A DNA stretch of 64,000 nucleotides from Corynebacterium meitnerae (lineage in GTDB: Bacteria > Actinomycetota > Actinomycetes > Mycobacteriales > Mycobacteriaceae), in contig NZ_JAKMUS010000004.1 in assembly GCF_027570075.1 (NCBI RefSeq), positions 62,001 through 126,000 of the forward strand, written 5' to 3'. The position numbers were made by a program, and so were the translations under genes. Of the stretch, positions 1-8,092 are shown one piece after another; the first letter of the stretch is position 1; each line of letters opens with the position of its first letter. Under the pieces are notes generated by a model. It did no database searches. It had not been told where the DNA came from and was given only the letters and a program-made list of their open reading frames with translations.

Positions 1-1208
1 AGCGTCGCGACAAGGACAAGGTGCTGCAGAACCAGCGGTACGAGGTGCTGGCGGCGGGCCAGACCCAGGCCTTCATCGGCTCGCGCGGGACCTCCGCGGT
101 CTTCGGGCCGAAAGCGGTCGTCGACCTCGAGGGCACGCTGCGGGAATCCGGTGATTTCATGGCCGATTGGCAGCGCGACACCGGCCCCCGCAAGATCATC
201 GCGGTGATGACGAACCGCCCCACCACGGTGCTGGGCGTGCTTCTAGTGGCGGGATTCGCGATGGTCGTGGCGGGCTGGATGCCGGCGACGGATCTGATCC
301 CCTTCCTCATCCTGGGCACGTCCTTCGGCGGCCGGTTGCTGAACCTCGGGTTGGGCGTGGCCAGTTTGTCGGGCGGACTTGACGCCAAAGCCAGCGTCGA
401 GCTTTTACTGGCGACGCCGGAGCTCGCGCCCCCGGTGGATCGTCCCGCGCCCCCGGGCCACGTGCGTTTCGACCACGTCGATTTCACCTACGGCGGCGGC
501 CGGAAGGTCATCGACGATCTTTCCCTCACGCTGGAGCCCGGCAGCGTCACCGCGCTGGTGGGCCCCTCGGGGGCGGGCAAGTCGACGGTGGCGGCGTTGC
601 TGGCCCGGCTGTGGGACGTCACCGGCGGTTCCGTGAGCATCGACGGGGTCGACGTGCGCGATCTCACCCAGGAGCAGCTGTATTCCTCGGTGTCGGTGCT
701 GTTGCAGGATGCCCAGCTGGTGCATGCGAGCATCCGCGACAACATCGCGCTGAACCGTCCCGAGGCGACCGACGCCCAGATCCGCGAGGCTGCGGAGGCC
801 GCGGACGTGCACCGGGTCATCGAAGCGCTTCCCGACGGCTACGACACCGTGGTCGAACCGAACCGTCTTTCCGGCGGCGAACGCCAGAGGGTGGCCATCG
901 CCCGCGCGCTGCTGGCGAACACCCCGATCGTCGTGTTGGACGAGGCCACTGCCGCGGCCGACCCGGACTCCGAGGCCGCGATCCACCGTGGGCTCGAACG
1001 CCTGCTGGCGGGCAAGACGGTGCTGATGATCGCGCACCGGCTGCACACGATCAAGAATGCCTCGCGGATCCTCGTCCTGGACGAGGGGAAAGTGGTGGAA
1101 GAGGGCACGCATTCCCGGCTCGTCGCGGCGGGTGGGGCTTATCGGCGGATGTGGGATGCGCATTGCGGCGCACCCGTGTCCGTCGCCGTTGAATCGGAGG
1201 AGAACTGA
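1..1208 (+). CDS. ABC exporter half-transporter (permease-ATPase), 5'-truncated by window edge
   Basis: This is the C-terminal part of an ABC half-transporter with fused membrane and ATPase domains. The reading frame is open to the left edge of the window, so the true start lies outside. Two membrane helices lie at about 200-375. The ATPase domain follows, with Walker A GPSGAGKST near 562, an LQDA Q-loop near 705, signature LSGGERQR near 868, Walker B VVLDEA near 930 and the IAHR switch near 1030. The stop overlaps the start of the next gene by one base, so the two are probably translated together as a heterodimer. The family includes IrtA/IrtB and YbtP/YbtQ type siderophore transporters as well as drug and peptide exporters; the substrate here cannot be read from the sequence. 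Confidence 0.9.
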   Translation, partial: RRDKDKVLQNQRYEVLAAGQTQAFIGSRGTSAVFGPKAVVDLEGTLRESGDFMADWQRDTGPRKIIAVMTNRPTTVLGVLLVAGFAMVVAGWMPATDLIPFLILGTSFGGRLLNLGLGVASLSGGLDAKASVELLLATPELAPPVDRPAPPGHVRFDHVDFTYGGGRKVIDDLSLTLEPGSVTALVGPSGAGKSTVAALLARLWDVTGGSVSIDGVDVRDLTQEQLYSSVSVLLQDAQLVHASIRDNIALNRPEATDAQIREAAEAADVHRVIEALPDGYDTVVEPNRLSGGERQRVAIARALLANTPIVVLDEATAAADPDSEAAIHRGLERLLAGKTVLMIAHRLHTIKNASRILVLDEGKVVEEGTHSRLVAAGGAYRRMWDAHCGAPVSVAVESEEN

Positions 1209-2929
1209 TGTTACGGGATCTGCACTTCGTCGTCGGGGGAGGTCGTCCCCTGTGGTCCTTCTTCGGCGCGGTTGCCGTGTCGGCACTGCTCCAGGTGGCG
1301 GCCGTCGTTACCCTCTACCCGCTGTTGGGCGCGCTGTTCTCGGCGGAACCCGGGGCGGCGTTGCCGTGGCTGGCGCTGTTGCTGCTGTTCGTGGCCTGCA
1401 GTTGGGGTGTCGACATCTTCGCCGCCCACAGGGGGCTCGATCTGGGCATCGCCGTCATGCGCGAGATCCACAGCAACGCCCCGGGTGCCGTGCTTTCGTG
1501 GCCGGATGCTCGGCTGACTTCCGAAAAGGAAGGTGCCATCCGCGATTTGGTCACCAAGGCCAGCACGGTCACCTCGGCGGTGATCCTGCTGATCGGGCCC
1601 GTGATCACCTCGATTGTGTTCATCTTCGGGTTGGGCATCGGGCTGCTGCTCGTCTCTCCCGCGCTTGGCGCGGTGACGTTCCTCGGCGGCATCGCTTGCC
1701 TGGGGTCGCTGTGGGCGTCGGCGAAGCTGGAGGACAGGTCCACGGCGGAGTTTGCGGCGGCCAATGCCGGTCTCGATGACAGGCTTTTCGAGTTCGCGCT
1801 CGTGCAGCCGACCTTGCGCACCGCGCGCCGGGTGGACGCGAGCACCCGATTGGTTGACCGGGCCATCGCCGAGGCGCGGCGGAAGACCCGCAGGGTCCTG
1901 CTTTGGCAGATCCCCGGGCAGCAGGTGTTCACGGTCGTGGTTCAGCTGGTGCTGTTGGCGTTTGGGTTCACGGTGTGGTGGTCCTACGACCGTTCGGCGT
2001 TGACCGGAGCCGCGGCTGCCGCGTCGATTGTGGTGTTGCTCCGGGTCGTCGAGCAGGCCAACGTTCAGGCGGGATCGGTGGGGGCCGTCGTCGAGCTGCG
2101 GCGCTCCCTGTCCGAAGTGCGCGAGCTGATGGAAGTCGAGCGGGTCCGCGCCGGCGGCCCGGGCGAGGGCCTCGCCACGGTGGAGGTCCGGGGCGTCGAT
2201 GTCACGTTCCCCGACGGCACGACGGGGCTCGACGGCATCGACGTGGACTTCGCGCCGGGCACGATCACGGCCGTCGTCGGCCCGTCCGGCAGCGGCAAGT
2301 CGACGCTGGTGTCGCTGCTGGCCGGGCTGACGGTTCCCGGCGTGGGCACGGTCGACGTTGACGGGAAACCGGCTTCCCCCGGTGACCTGCGCGGCCGCGC
2401 CGCGATGGTGTTCCAGCGCACCGTCCTGCACACGGGGTCGATTCGCAACAACCTGCTCGCCGTGAACCCGGACCTGACGCAGCCGGAATTGGATGCGATC
2501 GCCGTCAATTGCGGCCTGGCCGAGGCGATCGAGCGCTTGCCCGATGGCTGGGACACTCCCGTCGGCGAGCTGGGCAATCGGCTGTCCGGGGGCGAGCGGC
2601 AGCGGCTGGGCCTGGCCCGCGCCCTCGCCAAGCCGGCATCGATCCTGCTTGTCGACGAAGGCACCTCGGCCCTGGACGGGCGCAATGAGCGGACGGTGAC
2701 CGATGCCCTGTCTGGGCTGCGCGGCTCGTACACGACCGTGGTCGTCGCCCACCGCCCCGCGATGGTGGAGATCGCCGATCGCGTCATCGTCATGGAATCG
2801 GGGCGGGTGGTGGAAGCTGGCCCCATCGATGAGTTGGAGAAGGCCGATGGGCCCTTCGCCCGCATCGCGGAGCAGTGGCGGGAAGCGGCGACGTGGGGGA
2901 TCGGCGAGGCGCAGAGCGTCAGCGGATAG
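1208..2929 (+). CDS. ABC exporter half-transporter, partner of the upstream gene
   Basis: This 573-residue protein has about six N-terminal membrane helices (residues 10-300) followed by an ATPase domain. Walker A GPSGSGKST is near residue 358, signature LSGGERQR near 459 and Walker B LLVDEG just after it; the switch histidine sits in VVAHR. The catalytic acidic residue and the signature are canonical, so both halves of the dimer should hydrolyse ATP. The ATG overlaps the stop of the preceding half-transporter. Size and pairing match IrtAB-type or drug exporters. No further gene follows in the operon; 2930-3274 appears non-coding. Confidence 0.9.
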   Translation: MLRDLHFVVGGGRPLWSFFGAVAVSALLQVAAVVTLYPLLGALFSAEPGAALPWLALLLLFVACSWGVDIFAAHRGLDLGIAVMREIHSNAPGAVLSWPDARLTSEKEGAIRDLVTKASTVTSAVILLIGPVITSIVFIFGLGIGLLLVSPALGAVTFLGGIACLGSLWASAKLEDRSTAEFAAANAGLDDRLFEFALVQPTLRTARRVDASTRLVDRAIAEARRKTRRVLLWQIPGQQVFTVVVQLVLLAFGFTVWWSYDRSALTGAAAAASIVVLLRVVEQANVQAGSVGAVVELRRSLSEVRELMEVERVRAGGPGEGLATVEVRGVDVTFPDGTTGLDGIDVDFAPGTITAVVGPSGSGKSTLVSLLAGLTVPGVGTVDVDGKPASPGDLRGRAAMVFQRTVLHTGSIRNNLLAVNPDLTQPELDAIAVNCGLAEAIERLPDGWDTPVGELGNRLSGGERQRLGLARALAKPASILLVDEGTSALDGRNERTVTDALSGLRGSYTTVVVAHRPAMVEIADRVIVMESGRVVEAGPIDELEKADGPFARIAEQWREAATWGIGEAQSVSG

Positions 2930-3274
2930 CGGTCCCGGGCCCCGCCGGTGGCGGTCCAGGGCGCCGGCATGAGCCGGCGGGTGGTGGGCCGGGCCCCGGG
3001 GCCGGTGGCCGACCCGGGTGTCGGCCGTTTGCGTGGCGACGGGACGTCGTAAAGCGTCGGGGATGGCACGCCCCCGCATGGCCTGTGCGCGTCGACGATT
3101 GCCACCGTCAGCTTCGGCGTACTTGGGCATCGTGCGCGGGAACCGGCGGGCGCACGCGGGCAACATGATCAGCTCGTACGTCGACAAGTTGATCGGATTC
3201 GGGTTCGCCGCGCCGAGAAACACCTCCGCCCTCAGTTGCGCGGCAAACGGCGAAGCCGCGATCGGCCCTGATGC
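2930..3274. other. No recognisable gene; very GC-rich spacer
   Basis: After the ABC pair there is a run of GC-rich, self-complementary sequence (about 2935-3030) that may form transcription-ending hairpins, but there is no T-run and no clear intrinsic terminator. The open frames here are long-frame shadows without a plausible ribosome binding site or recognisable protein. It leads into the decayed SMI1 gene. Confidence 0.5.
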
Positions 3275-3525
3275 CAGTTGCTTCGATCCCAAAGCTGGAT
3301 GGGCTCGTTGCGCGCCGGGTACCGGAGCGCCGGGTCGACGACTTCGTCGACGTCGTCGAACTCGGCGGCCGACTCGATCATCTCGGCGAAAACGAAGCCC
3401 GCCAGATCCGGGGCCAGGCGCAGGTCTTCGGAATCGCCGTCGGACGAAGATCCCGAACTCGGCGAAACGGTCGGCAGCCTCGGAGAGGACCAGATACTCC
3501 TCGGGCCACGGCGCGAGTCTCCTCG
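3275..3525 (-). pseudogene. Decayed SMI1/KNR4-family gene, paralog of the intact gene at 4138-4794
   Basis: Read on the minus strand, this stretch contains recognisable pieces of the intact downstream paralog in more than one frame. They are WPEEYLVL near 3506, then LAPDLAGFVFAEMIES near 3410, then a block ending in LRYPARNEPIQLWDR near 3285. The intact gene has WPEEYLTL, LAPDLAGFIFAEIV and LRYPERYEPIQLWER in the same order. The middle (the GEGEPRRNAEAWLQSHEP region) and much of the N-terminal half are missing, and a frame change separates the first two blocks. It is therefore a tandem duplicate that has lost internal segments and reading frame. Confidence 0.75.
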
Positions 3526-3652
3526 GCGCTCTCACGTCCCGACTGCGCAACCGCCGCTGAACGCGATCAATGAGGGCCACTCGGGTATGGTGCGCCGATG
3601 AACGGGGGAGGTGCGGGGGCACATCCAAGTTTCAGTGAAGGAGTAATCGGCC

Positions 3653-4093
3653 ATGAGCTTCAACGTGTACCTTTCCGGCGAGATCCACACCGATTGACGT
3701 GAGGAAATCCAGCGCGGCGCCGAGGCCGCCGGACTGGACGTGGTCTTCACGGCGCCGGTCACCGATCACGACGCCAGCGATGCCGCCGGCGACCACTTGG
3801 GAGAGGCGCCCGCCGGGTTCTGGCGCGACCACCAGTCGTCGAAGGTCAACTCCATCCGGACCCGCACGCTGATCGAGAAGGCCGACATGGTCGTCGTGCG
3901 CTTCGGCGACCAGTACAAGCAGTGGAACGCCGCCTTCGACGCCGGCTACTGCGCGGCCCTGGACAAGCCGTACGTCACGCTTCACGGCGAGGACATCGTC
4001 CACCCGCTCAAGGAAGTCGACGCCGCCGCCCAGGCGTGGTGCACGACCACCGACCAGGTCGTGGAGATCCTGCGCTACGTGCTCGAGGCGTAA
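3653..4093 (+). pseudogene. ytoQ: YtoQ-family protein gene interrupted by one in-frame TGA
   Basis: A good ribosome binding site (AAGGAG, about 3637) precedes an ATG at 3653 opening MSFNVYLSGEIHTD. The next codon, 3695-3697, is TGA, and the frame then continues uninterrupted as REEIQRGAEAAGLDVVF to a normal stop at 4091. The YtoQ family normally continues HTDWREEI, so TGA replaces a conserved Trp codon (TGG) by a single G-to-A change. Apart from this the 146-codon frame is full-length, with conserved SVNSIRT-like and GDQYKQWNAAFDAGY blocks. The family function is not established. It is either a recent nonsense mutation or a base-call error. An internal restart at about 3740 would lack the N-terminal nucleotide-binding-like strand. 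Confidence 0.8.
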
Positions 4094-4137
4094 CGCCACC
4101 GTCGGGGAGTCGCACGCACCGGCCGGTGGAGGTGGAG

Positions 4138-4794
4138 CTACCCGCGCTCCCAGAGCTGAATCGGCTCGTAGCGCTCCGGATACCGCAGAACCGAGTCCAC
4201 CAGCTCATCCACCTCCGAGAATTCGAGGAACCCCATCGAGTCGTCGTCACGCACGATCAGCGGACGCGCGAAGAGTTCGCGGAGCGCCGCGGCCTGCTCC
4301 TGCCCCAGGTAGGGCTCGTGCGACTGGAGCCAGGCTTCCGCGTTACGACGGGGCTCGCCCTCACCCAGGTAATCGTCGTCGTAGAACTCGGCGGAAGCGA
4401 CGACTATCTCCGCGAAAATGAACCCGGCGAGATCCGGCGCGAGACGCTCATCCTCCTGCTCATCGTTCTGCAGCAGAACCACGGGGACCGGACCCGCGCC
4501 GGCGGCCCCGGTGCGGAAGCAATAGAGGTTGCCGCCGGGCTCCATCCCGAAGGGCAACAGGCCCTCGGCGGGATCGATGTTCCGGAAATCGTCCGGCTCC
4601 GCAAACATCTCCAATCGGCGGGCGATGTCCTTGGCCCCGAGCAGCTCGAAGTTCGTGCTGAAGTGCAGCAGCGGGACTTCGTCGCCGGTGGGGGACATGT
4701 CCACCATGCCGTCGTCGGCGAGCGTCAAGTACTCCTCGGGCCATGTGAGCCCATGTGCGGCCGAGATCTCGCGCAATTCCGCCGAGGTGGTCAT
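4138..4794 (-). CDS. SMI1/KNR4 (SUKH) family protein
   Basis: This 218-residue soluble protein starts MTTSAELREISAAHGL and carries the typical SUKH pattern of an early WPEEY motif (about residues 18-22), an acidic middle section and a C-terminal LRYPERYEPIQLWER block. The ATG at 4794 was chosen because GAAGGAA sits eight bases upstream; longer frames to 5268 have no such site. Bacterial SUKH proteins are often immunity proteins of polymorphic toxin systems. A decayed paralog lies 600 bp away (3275-3525), which suits tandem immunity genes, but no toxin gene is adjacent. The nearest gene, divergent, encodes a DpnI-like nuclease domain. Confidence 0.75.
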   Translation of the reverse strand: MTTSAELREISAAHGLTWPEEYLTLADDGMVDMSPTGDEVPLLHFSTNFELLGAKDIARRLEMFAEPDDFRNIDPAEGLLPFGMEPGGNLYCFRTGAAGAGPVPVVLLQNDEQEDERLAPDLAGFIFAEIVVASAEFYDDDYLGEGEPRRNAEAWLQSHEPYLGQEQAAALRELFARPLIVRDDDSMGFLEFSEVDELVDSVLRYPERYEPIQLWERG

Positions 4795-4929
4795 GGCACC
4801 GTTCCTTCGTTCAAGTGGTCTTGACCCAGAATCTAGCAAGATGGGGGCAGGATGTCCCGGCATCGGAGGCTGGGCCACGGGCCGACGCACGCGCGCAGAA
4901 GAGCGCGCACCGTTGAGGAGGAACATGAC

Positions 4930-5418
4930 ATGGCCACGACGAAGCAGAAACTCGGCACGGCGGGAGAAGAACTCGTCGCCAAGCATGCCCGTTGCCCGGG
5001 GTGCAAGCGCACCGACAAGTCGTTCAAACTCCTGCCCCCGAACTTCAAATGTGCCGATCTCGTCTGCGACTTTTGCGGCTACCTGGCTCAGGTGAAGTCG
5101 AAGCGGATCAAGGGGGAACTGCCGGACACCATCACCGGCACGATCCTCGGTGCCGCATGGGGCCCGCAGCGTGAACGCATGGAAGCGGGCATCTACTTCA
5201 GCCTCTACGTCGTCCTGGTCAATGAGGTCGGGCAGGCCAGCATCTACTTCCTGCCCCGCGACCTGCAAACCGCGGAAATGTTCGTCCCCCGGAAGTCTCT
5301 CGGCCCGGAGGCTCGGCGCGCCGGGTGGCAGGGCTTTATGATCGACATGGACAAGGCCATGGCCGACGTTGTCCGCATCTCCGACGGCGACGTCGAGGAG
5401 TTCGTTCTCCGCGCATGA
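4930..5418 (+). CDS. DpnI-like PD-(D/E)XK nuclease domain protein, short form
   Basis: This 162-residue protein matches the N-terminal catalytic domain of DpnI. It has two CxxC zinc knuckles (Cys22/25 and Cys46/49), an ADLVC segment with Asp43, then QVKSK with Gln54 and Lys56. A conserved SLGPEARRAGWQGFMIDM block near residues 120-140 corresponds to the LAPTARRAGW segment of DpnI. In DpnI the active site is Asp-Glu-X-Lys; here Gln replaces Glu, as in Mrr-type QxK sites. The DpnI C-terminal winged helix that reads methylated GATC is absent. The ATG at 4930 is preceded by GAGGAGG. The gene stands alone, divergent from the SMI1 gene. Nuclease activity is plausible but unproven. Confidence 0.7.
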   Translation: MATTKQKLGTAGEELVAKHARCPGCKRTDKSFKLLPPNFKCADLVCDFCGYLAQVKSKRIKGELPDTITGTILGAAWGPQRERMEAGIYFSLYVVLVNEVGQASIYFLPRDLQTAEMFVPRKSLGPEARRAGWQGFMIDMDKAMADVVRISDGDVEEFVLRA

Positions 5419-5493
5419 CCCGGGAGTGCGGAGTACACATATTCGTAGATCAGGGGCGTCTGATCCTTGGGGAAAGCCAGCCTGCGGTGCGGC

Positions 5494-6396
5494 TCACCGC
5501 TCGTTGACGGCAGTCGGGACGTGCCGTGCGAGAAAGGCCAGCTGTTCGGCGACGTTGTGCTCGAAGGCATCGCCGACGTAGATGTCGAAGTGCCCGCCGG
5601 GCTGCATTCGCACTTCGCCCTTTGGGGCCTTCCGCACATGCCGCAGGGTGGGGCCCGGCGGGGCCAGCGTGTCGTTCTCGCAGACCGCGAAGTGCGCCGG
5701 GGACTGGATCTTGCGGGCGTGTCGTCCCGGGAAATAGCGCAGAATATCCAACCCGAATCGTGCCGTGATGTCCGAGCGGATGTCATCTCCGGCGGGCACA
5801 ATTGCTTCGATGCCGGCCACGCAGTCGGGCGCCGTCATCAGGGCGGTCGACCCCGGGTCCCCGTAAGCGGGAACCATCACAGGTTCCTTGCTGCGCCACG
5901 CGGCGAGCAGATCGCGCACGGCCAGCAGGCCGATCTTGACCGTGGTCGCAGGCGGCAGCGCCAACGTCGAGGCCAATCCATCGGTGAATGGGCACTGCGC
6001 GATGACCGCGGCAAGCCTGGGGTCCCGCGCCGCAGTCCGAACCACGTGGCCGCCACCAAAGGACGTGCCCCAGATGACCACACGGTCAGGGTCGACCCCG
6101 TCGAGGCCCCGCGCATGGGTGATCGCGGAGTTCCAGTCCTCGAGCTGACGCCGCACCGACAGGAGCTGACGGGGCTCCCCGGCGCTCGCACCGCAGTGCC
6201 TGTAGTCGAACACCAGGCAGCGGTAGCCGGCGGCGCTGAAACGCTCGGCGAAGGCATCGAGGCGCATCTGGCGTACCCCGCCGAGACCATGGGCCATCAC
6301 GATGATCGGCCCCGGGGCAGGGGCGTCGTCGGGGACGTACAGCCACGCGGCGCAGGATCCATCTCCAGAGGGGAAGGTCACGTCAGATCTAGTCAT
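5494..6396 (-). CDS. Alpha/beta hydrolase (acyl-transferase/dienelactone-hydrolase-like)
   Basis: The 300-residue protein has the alpha/beta-hydrolase order of elements. There is a HGLGG oxyanion motif near residue 36, the nucleophile elbow GTSFGG with Ser near 114, an acidic residue in the CENDTL segment near 240 and a histidine in PGGHFD near 270. No signal peptide or membrane segment is evident, so it is cytoplasmic. Substrate cannot be assigned; relatives act on small esters or acyl groups. It is followed downstream by the stop of the divergent nuclease gene about 75 bp away and preceded by the dead IS110 element. Confidence 0.8.
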   Translation of the reverse strand: MTRSDVTFPSGDGSCAAWLYVPDDAPAPGPIIVMAHGLGGVRQMRLDAFAERFSAAGYRCLVFDYRHCGASAGEPRQLLSVRRQLEDWNSAITHARGLDGVDPDRVVIWGTSFGGGHVVRTAARDPRLAAVIAQCPFTDGLASTLALPPATTVKIGLLAVRDLLAAWRSKEPVMVPAYGDPGSTALMTAPDCVAGIEAIVPAGDDIRSDITARFGLDILRYFPGRHARKIQSPAHFAVCENDTLAPPGPTLRHVRKAPKGEVRMQPGGHFDIYVGDAFEHNVAEQLAFLARHVPTAVNER

Positions 6397-6414
6397 GGCG
6401 TTAACCCCAGGGGG

Positions 6415-7846
6415 GTGTCCCTATGTGGATTGTCAACAGTCAGGCGGGACTTTCACGTACATCGTATGGGGGTGTAGCCATGACTAATCGCCGGGCCGCA
6501 TCGTGCGGGCCGGCGGTGATCAGCGCAGCGGCCTACGCAGCCGTGGCGATGGTTCTAGCAGGGGTTTCTCGGGAGAGCTTACGCCGAGTCAACAGGGCAT
6601 AGATGACGTTGCAGCGGCTCCGGGCAAGCCGCATCACCGCGGCATTGTGCTTCTGTCCTTCAGTCCGTTTACGCAGGTAGTAGTCGCGCGACGCGGGATG
6701 GCAGTTCGACGCGATCCACGCCGATCGAAACATCGCGTTTTTCAAGCGTTTATTGCCGGCCCTGGTGGGAAACTCTCCGCGGATCGACGTACCCGACCGC
6801 CGGGTGATCGGCGCGATGCCAGCGTAAGCGGCCAGGTGTGCGGCGTCGGCGAAGTCGGAGCAATCGCCGATGGACAGCAAGATGTTGGAGGCGGTCTTGA
6901 TGCCTACGCCGGGCATCGACATCAAGACCTGGGCAAGAGGGAACGATTCGAGCATCTCCTCGACTTGTTCGGCGATCGTGTCGCGCTGTGCTTGAAGCGC
7001 TTTGATGTTCGCCGCCAGCTGCGGGATGACCAATTCTGCTGCCGCAGTGCCGGGTACTGTGACGGTTTGCTCGGCAAGGGCGGCGAAAATTGCGTCAACC
7101 AGGGCAGCAGGGTCCTTCTTGGCGCGGTTGCGCATCCACTTCAGGACCCGGCGTCGACCTGCGGCGGTCAGTTTTGTCGGACCTTCGTAGTGGATTAGCG
7201 AGTCCAGCACCAGCGTGCGCGAGAGAATCTCGCCTGCAAAGACGCGCTCGAGTGCGGGGTGAATCTGTGTGAGCACGCTGCGAAGGCGGTTTTTCGTTCG
7301 GGTGGCGTCTTAGGTGCTGTCGTCGTGGAATCCGGCGAGCATCTTCAGCGCTACTAGTGTCTCGTCGTCGCGGTCGACTGCCCGCAGTGTGTGCGGCATG
7401 GTGCGGGCGGTGTCGGCGATGATGAATGCATCCCGGCGGCGGTTTTTGATCGTCCAGGGTAGAAATCGGCTGCTTGTCGCATGGCTAGGTCGGGGAGGTC
7501 TCCGACCGTGCAACCGCAGTCGCGGGCCACGGCGATGGGCAGGGCGCCGATCGTGTTGGGTTGATTGACGACCATGAGAACGCTGCCGTGGGCTTGCATG
7601 GACGCGAAGATTTCGCGCCGTGCGGCTTCGTCTTGGGGCAGTGGTTTGTCGTAAATTCTCTCGCCGGTGTTGGTCAGCGCGCAGGCATGGCGGCCGGTTT
7701 TGCCGACGTCGAGGCCGATGATGATTTCGGGTGTTCTGGACGGTTCCATGGTGGTGTCCTTCTGTTGCGGCTGGTCGCCGGTGTCTTGGACATCCGTTGC
7801 AGGCACCCACGTTACGACGAGACCTCTGTTTGGTCCGTGTCCCTAT
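6415..7846 (-). mobile_element. Degenerate IS110-family insertion sequence
   Basis: The element is defined by a broken IS110-type transposase (6533-7749, minus strand) and by a 10-bp direct repeat GTGTCCCTAT at 6415-6424 and 7837-7846. The repeats flank about 1.4 kb, a usual IS110 length. IS110 elements lack conventional terminal inverted repeats, so short matching junction sequences are what one expects at their ends. The boundaries are inferred from this repeat alone. The element sits between the hydrolase gene and the DtxR-box operon. Confidence 0.6.
6533..7749 (-). pseudogene. IS110-family transposase, frameshifted and with a premature stop
   Basis: The N-terminal DEDD domain begins MEPSRTPEIIIGLDVGK at 7749 and runs in frame to about 7460. 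There the frame shifts to one reading RDAFIIADTARTMPHTLRAV, which ends in a TAA at 7310-7312. The original frame then resumes as DATRTKNRLRSVLTQIHPALE and continues through the transposase_20 domain, including SMPGVGIKTASNILL and NKRLKNAMFRSAW, to the stop at 6533. Thus at least one frameshift and one nonsense codon separate the two catalytic domains. No functional recombinase can be made without recoding. Confidence 0.9.
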
Positions 7847-7942
7847 TAGCTGTCAGCGGTTATCCCCGGTGCCCGGTGGCAACACCCCCGGATTATGGAA
7901 ATGTTCACGCAGATAAGCCATGCCGGGCCCGGTGACCGCGCC

Positions 7943-7985
7943 CCGTGAGGGGGCACCATCACGGTAACGGGGGGGGGCGGGGGTA
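7943..7985. repeat. Small hairpin followed by a G-run
   Basis: CCGTGA (7943-7948) and TCACGG (7959-7964) form a six-base-pair stem with a ten-base loop. It is followed by nine consecutive Gs, a C and five Gs. The hairpin lacks a T-tract. The G-run could form a quadruplex or could be assembly-sensitive sequence. It lies just upstream of the iron-box promoter region. Confidence 0.35.
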
Positions 7986-8016
7986 AGGTCAGTAAATTGA
8001 GCCTGGCGTAAGTCGA

Positions 8017-8035
8017 TAAGCATTGCCTAACCTAA
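8017..8035 (+). promoter_or_regulatory. DtxR-type iron box
   Basis: The 19-mer TAAGCATTGCCTAACCTAA matches the DtxR consensus TTAGGTTAGCCTAACCTAA at 15 of 19 positions, with a perfect right half. It lies 57 bp upstream of the ATG of the ECF S-component gene. By analogy with DtxR regulons, the ECF operon should be repressed in iron-replete cells and expressed on iron starvation. Confidence 0.7.
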
Positions 8036-8092
8036 TACTGTTTCAGGTGGTGTTCCCGATTGGGAATCGGCAACGGAAGCGAGGCGGCGACG

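Noticed and set aside
1211-3628. An 805-codon open frame on the minus strand opposite the ABC gene
   Set aside because: It is the mirror of a GC-rich coding gene, has Arg/Gly/Pro-rich low-complexity translation, no ribosome site and no recognisable domain. Similar shadows occur opposite most genes here.
3653-4093. Selenocysteine or general UGA reassignment as explanation for the in-frame TGA
   Set aside because: Family residue is Trp, no downstream hairpin typical of Sec insertion was seen, and TGA terminates many intact overlapping genes in the window.
7943-7985. Intrinsic terminator or riboswitch before the ECF operon
   Set aside because: The stem is only six base pairs without a T-tract, and no conserved riboswitch core was recognised.
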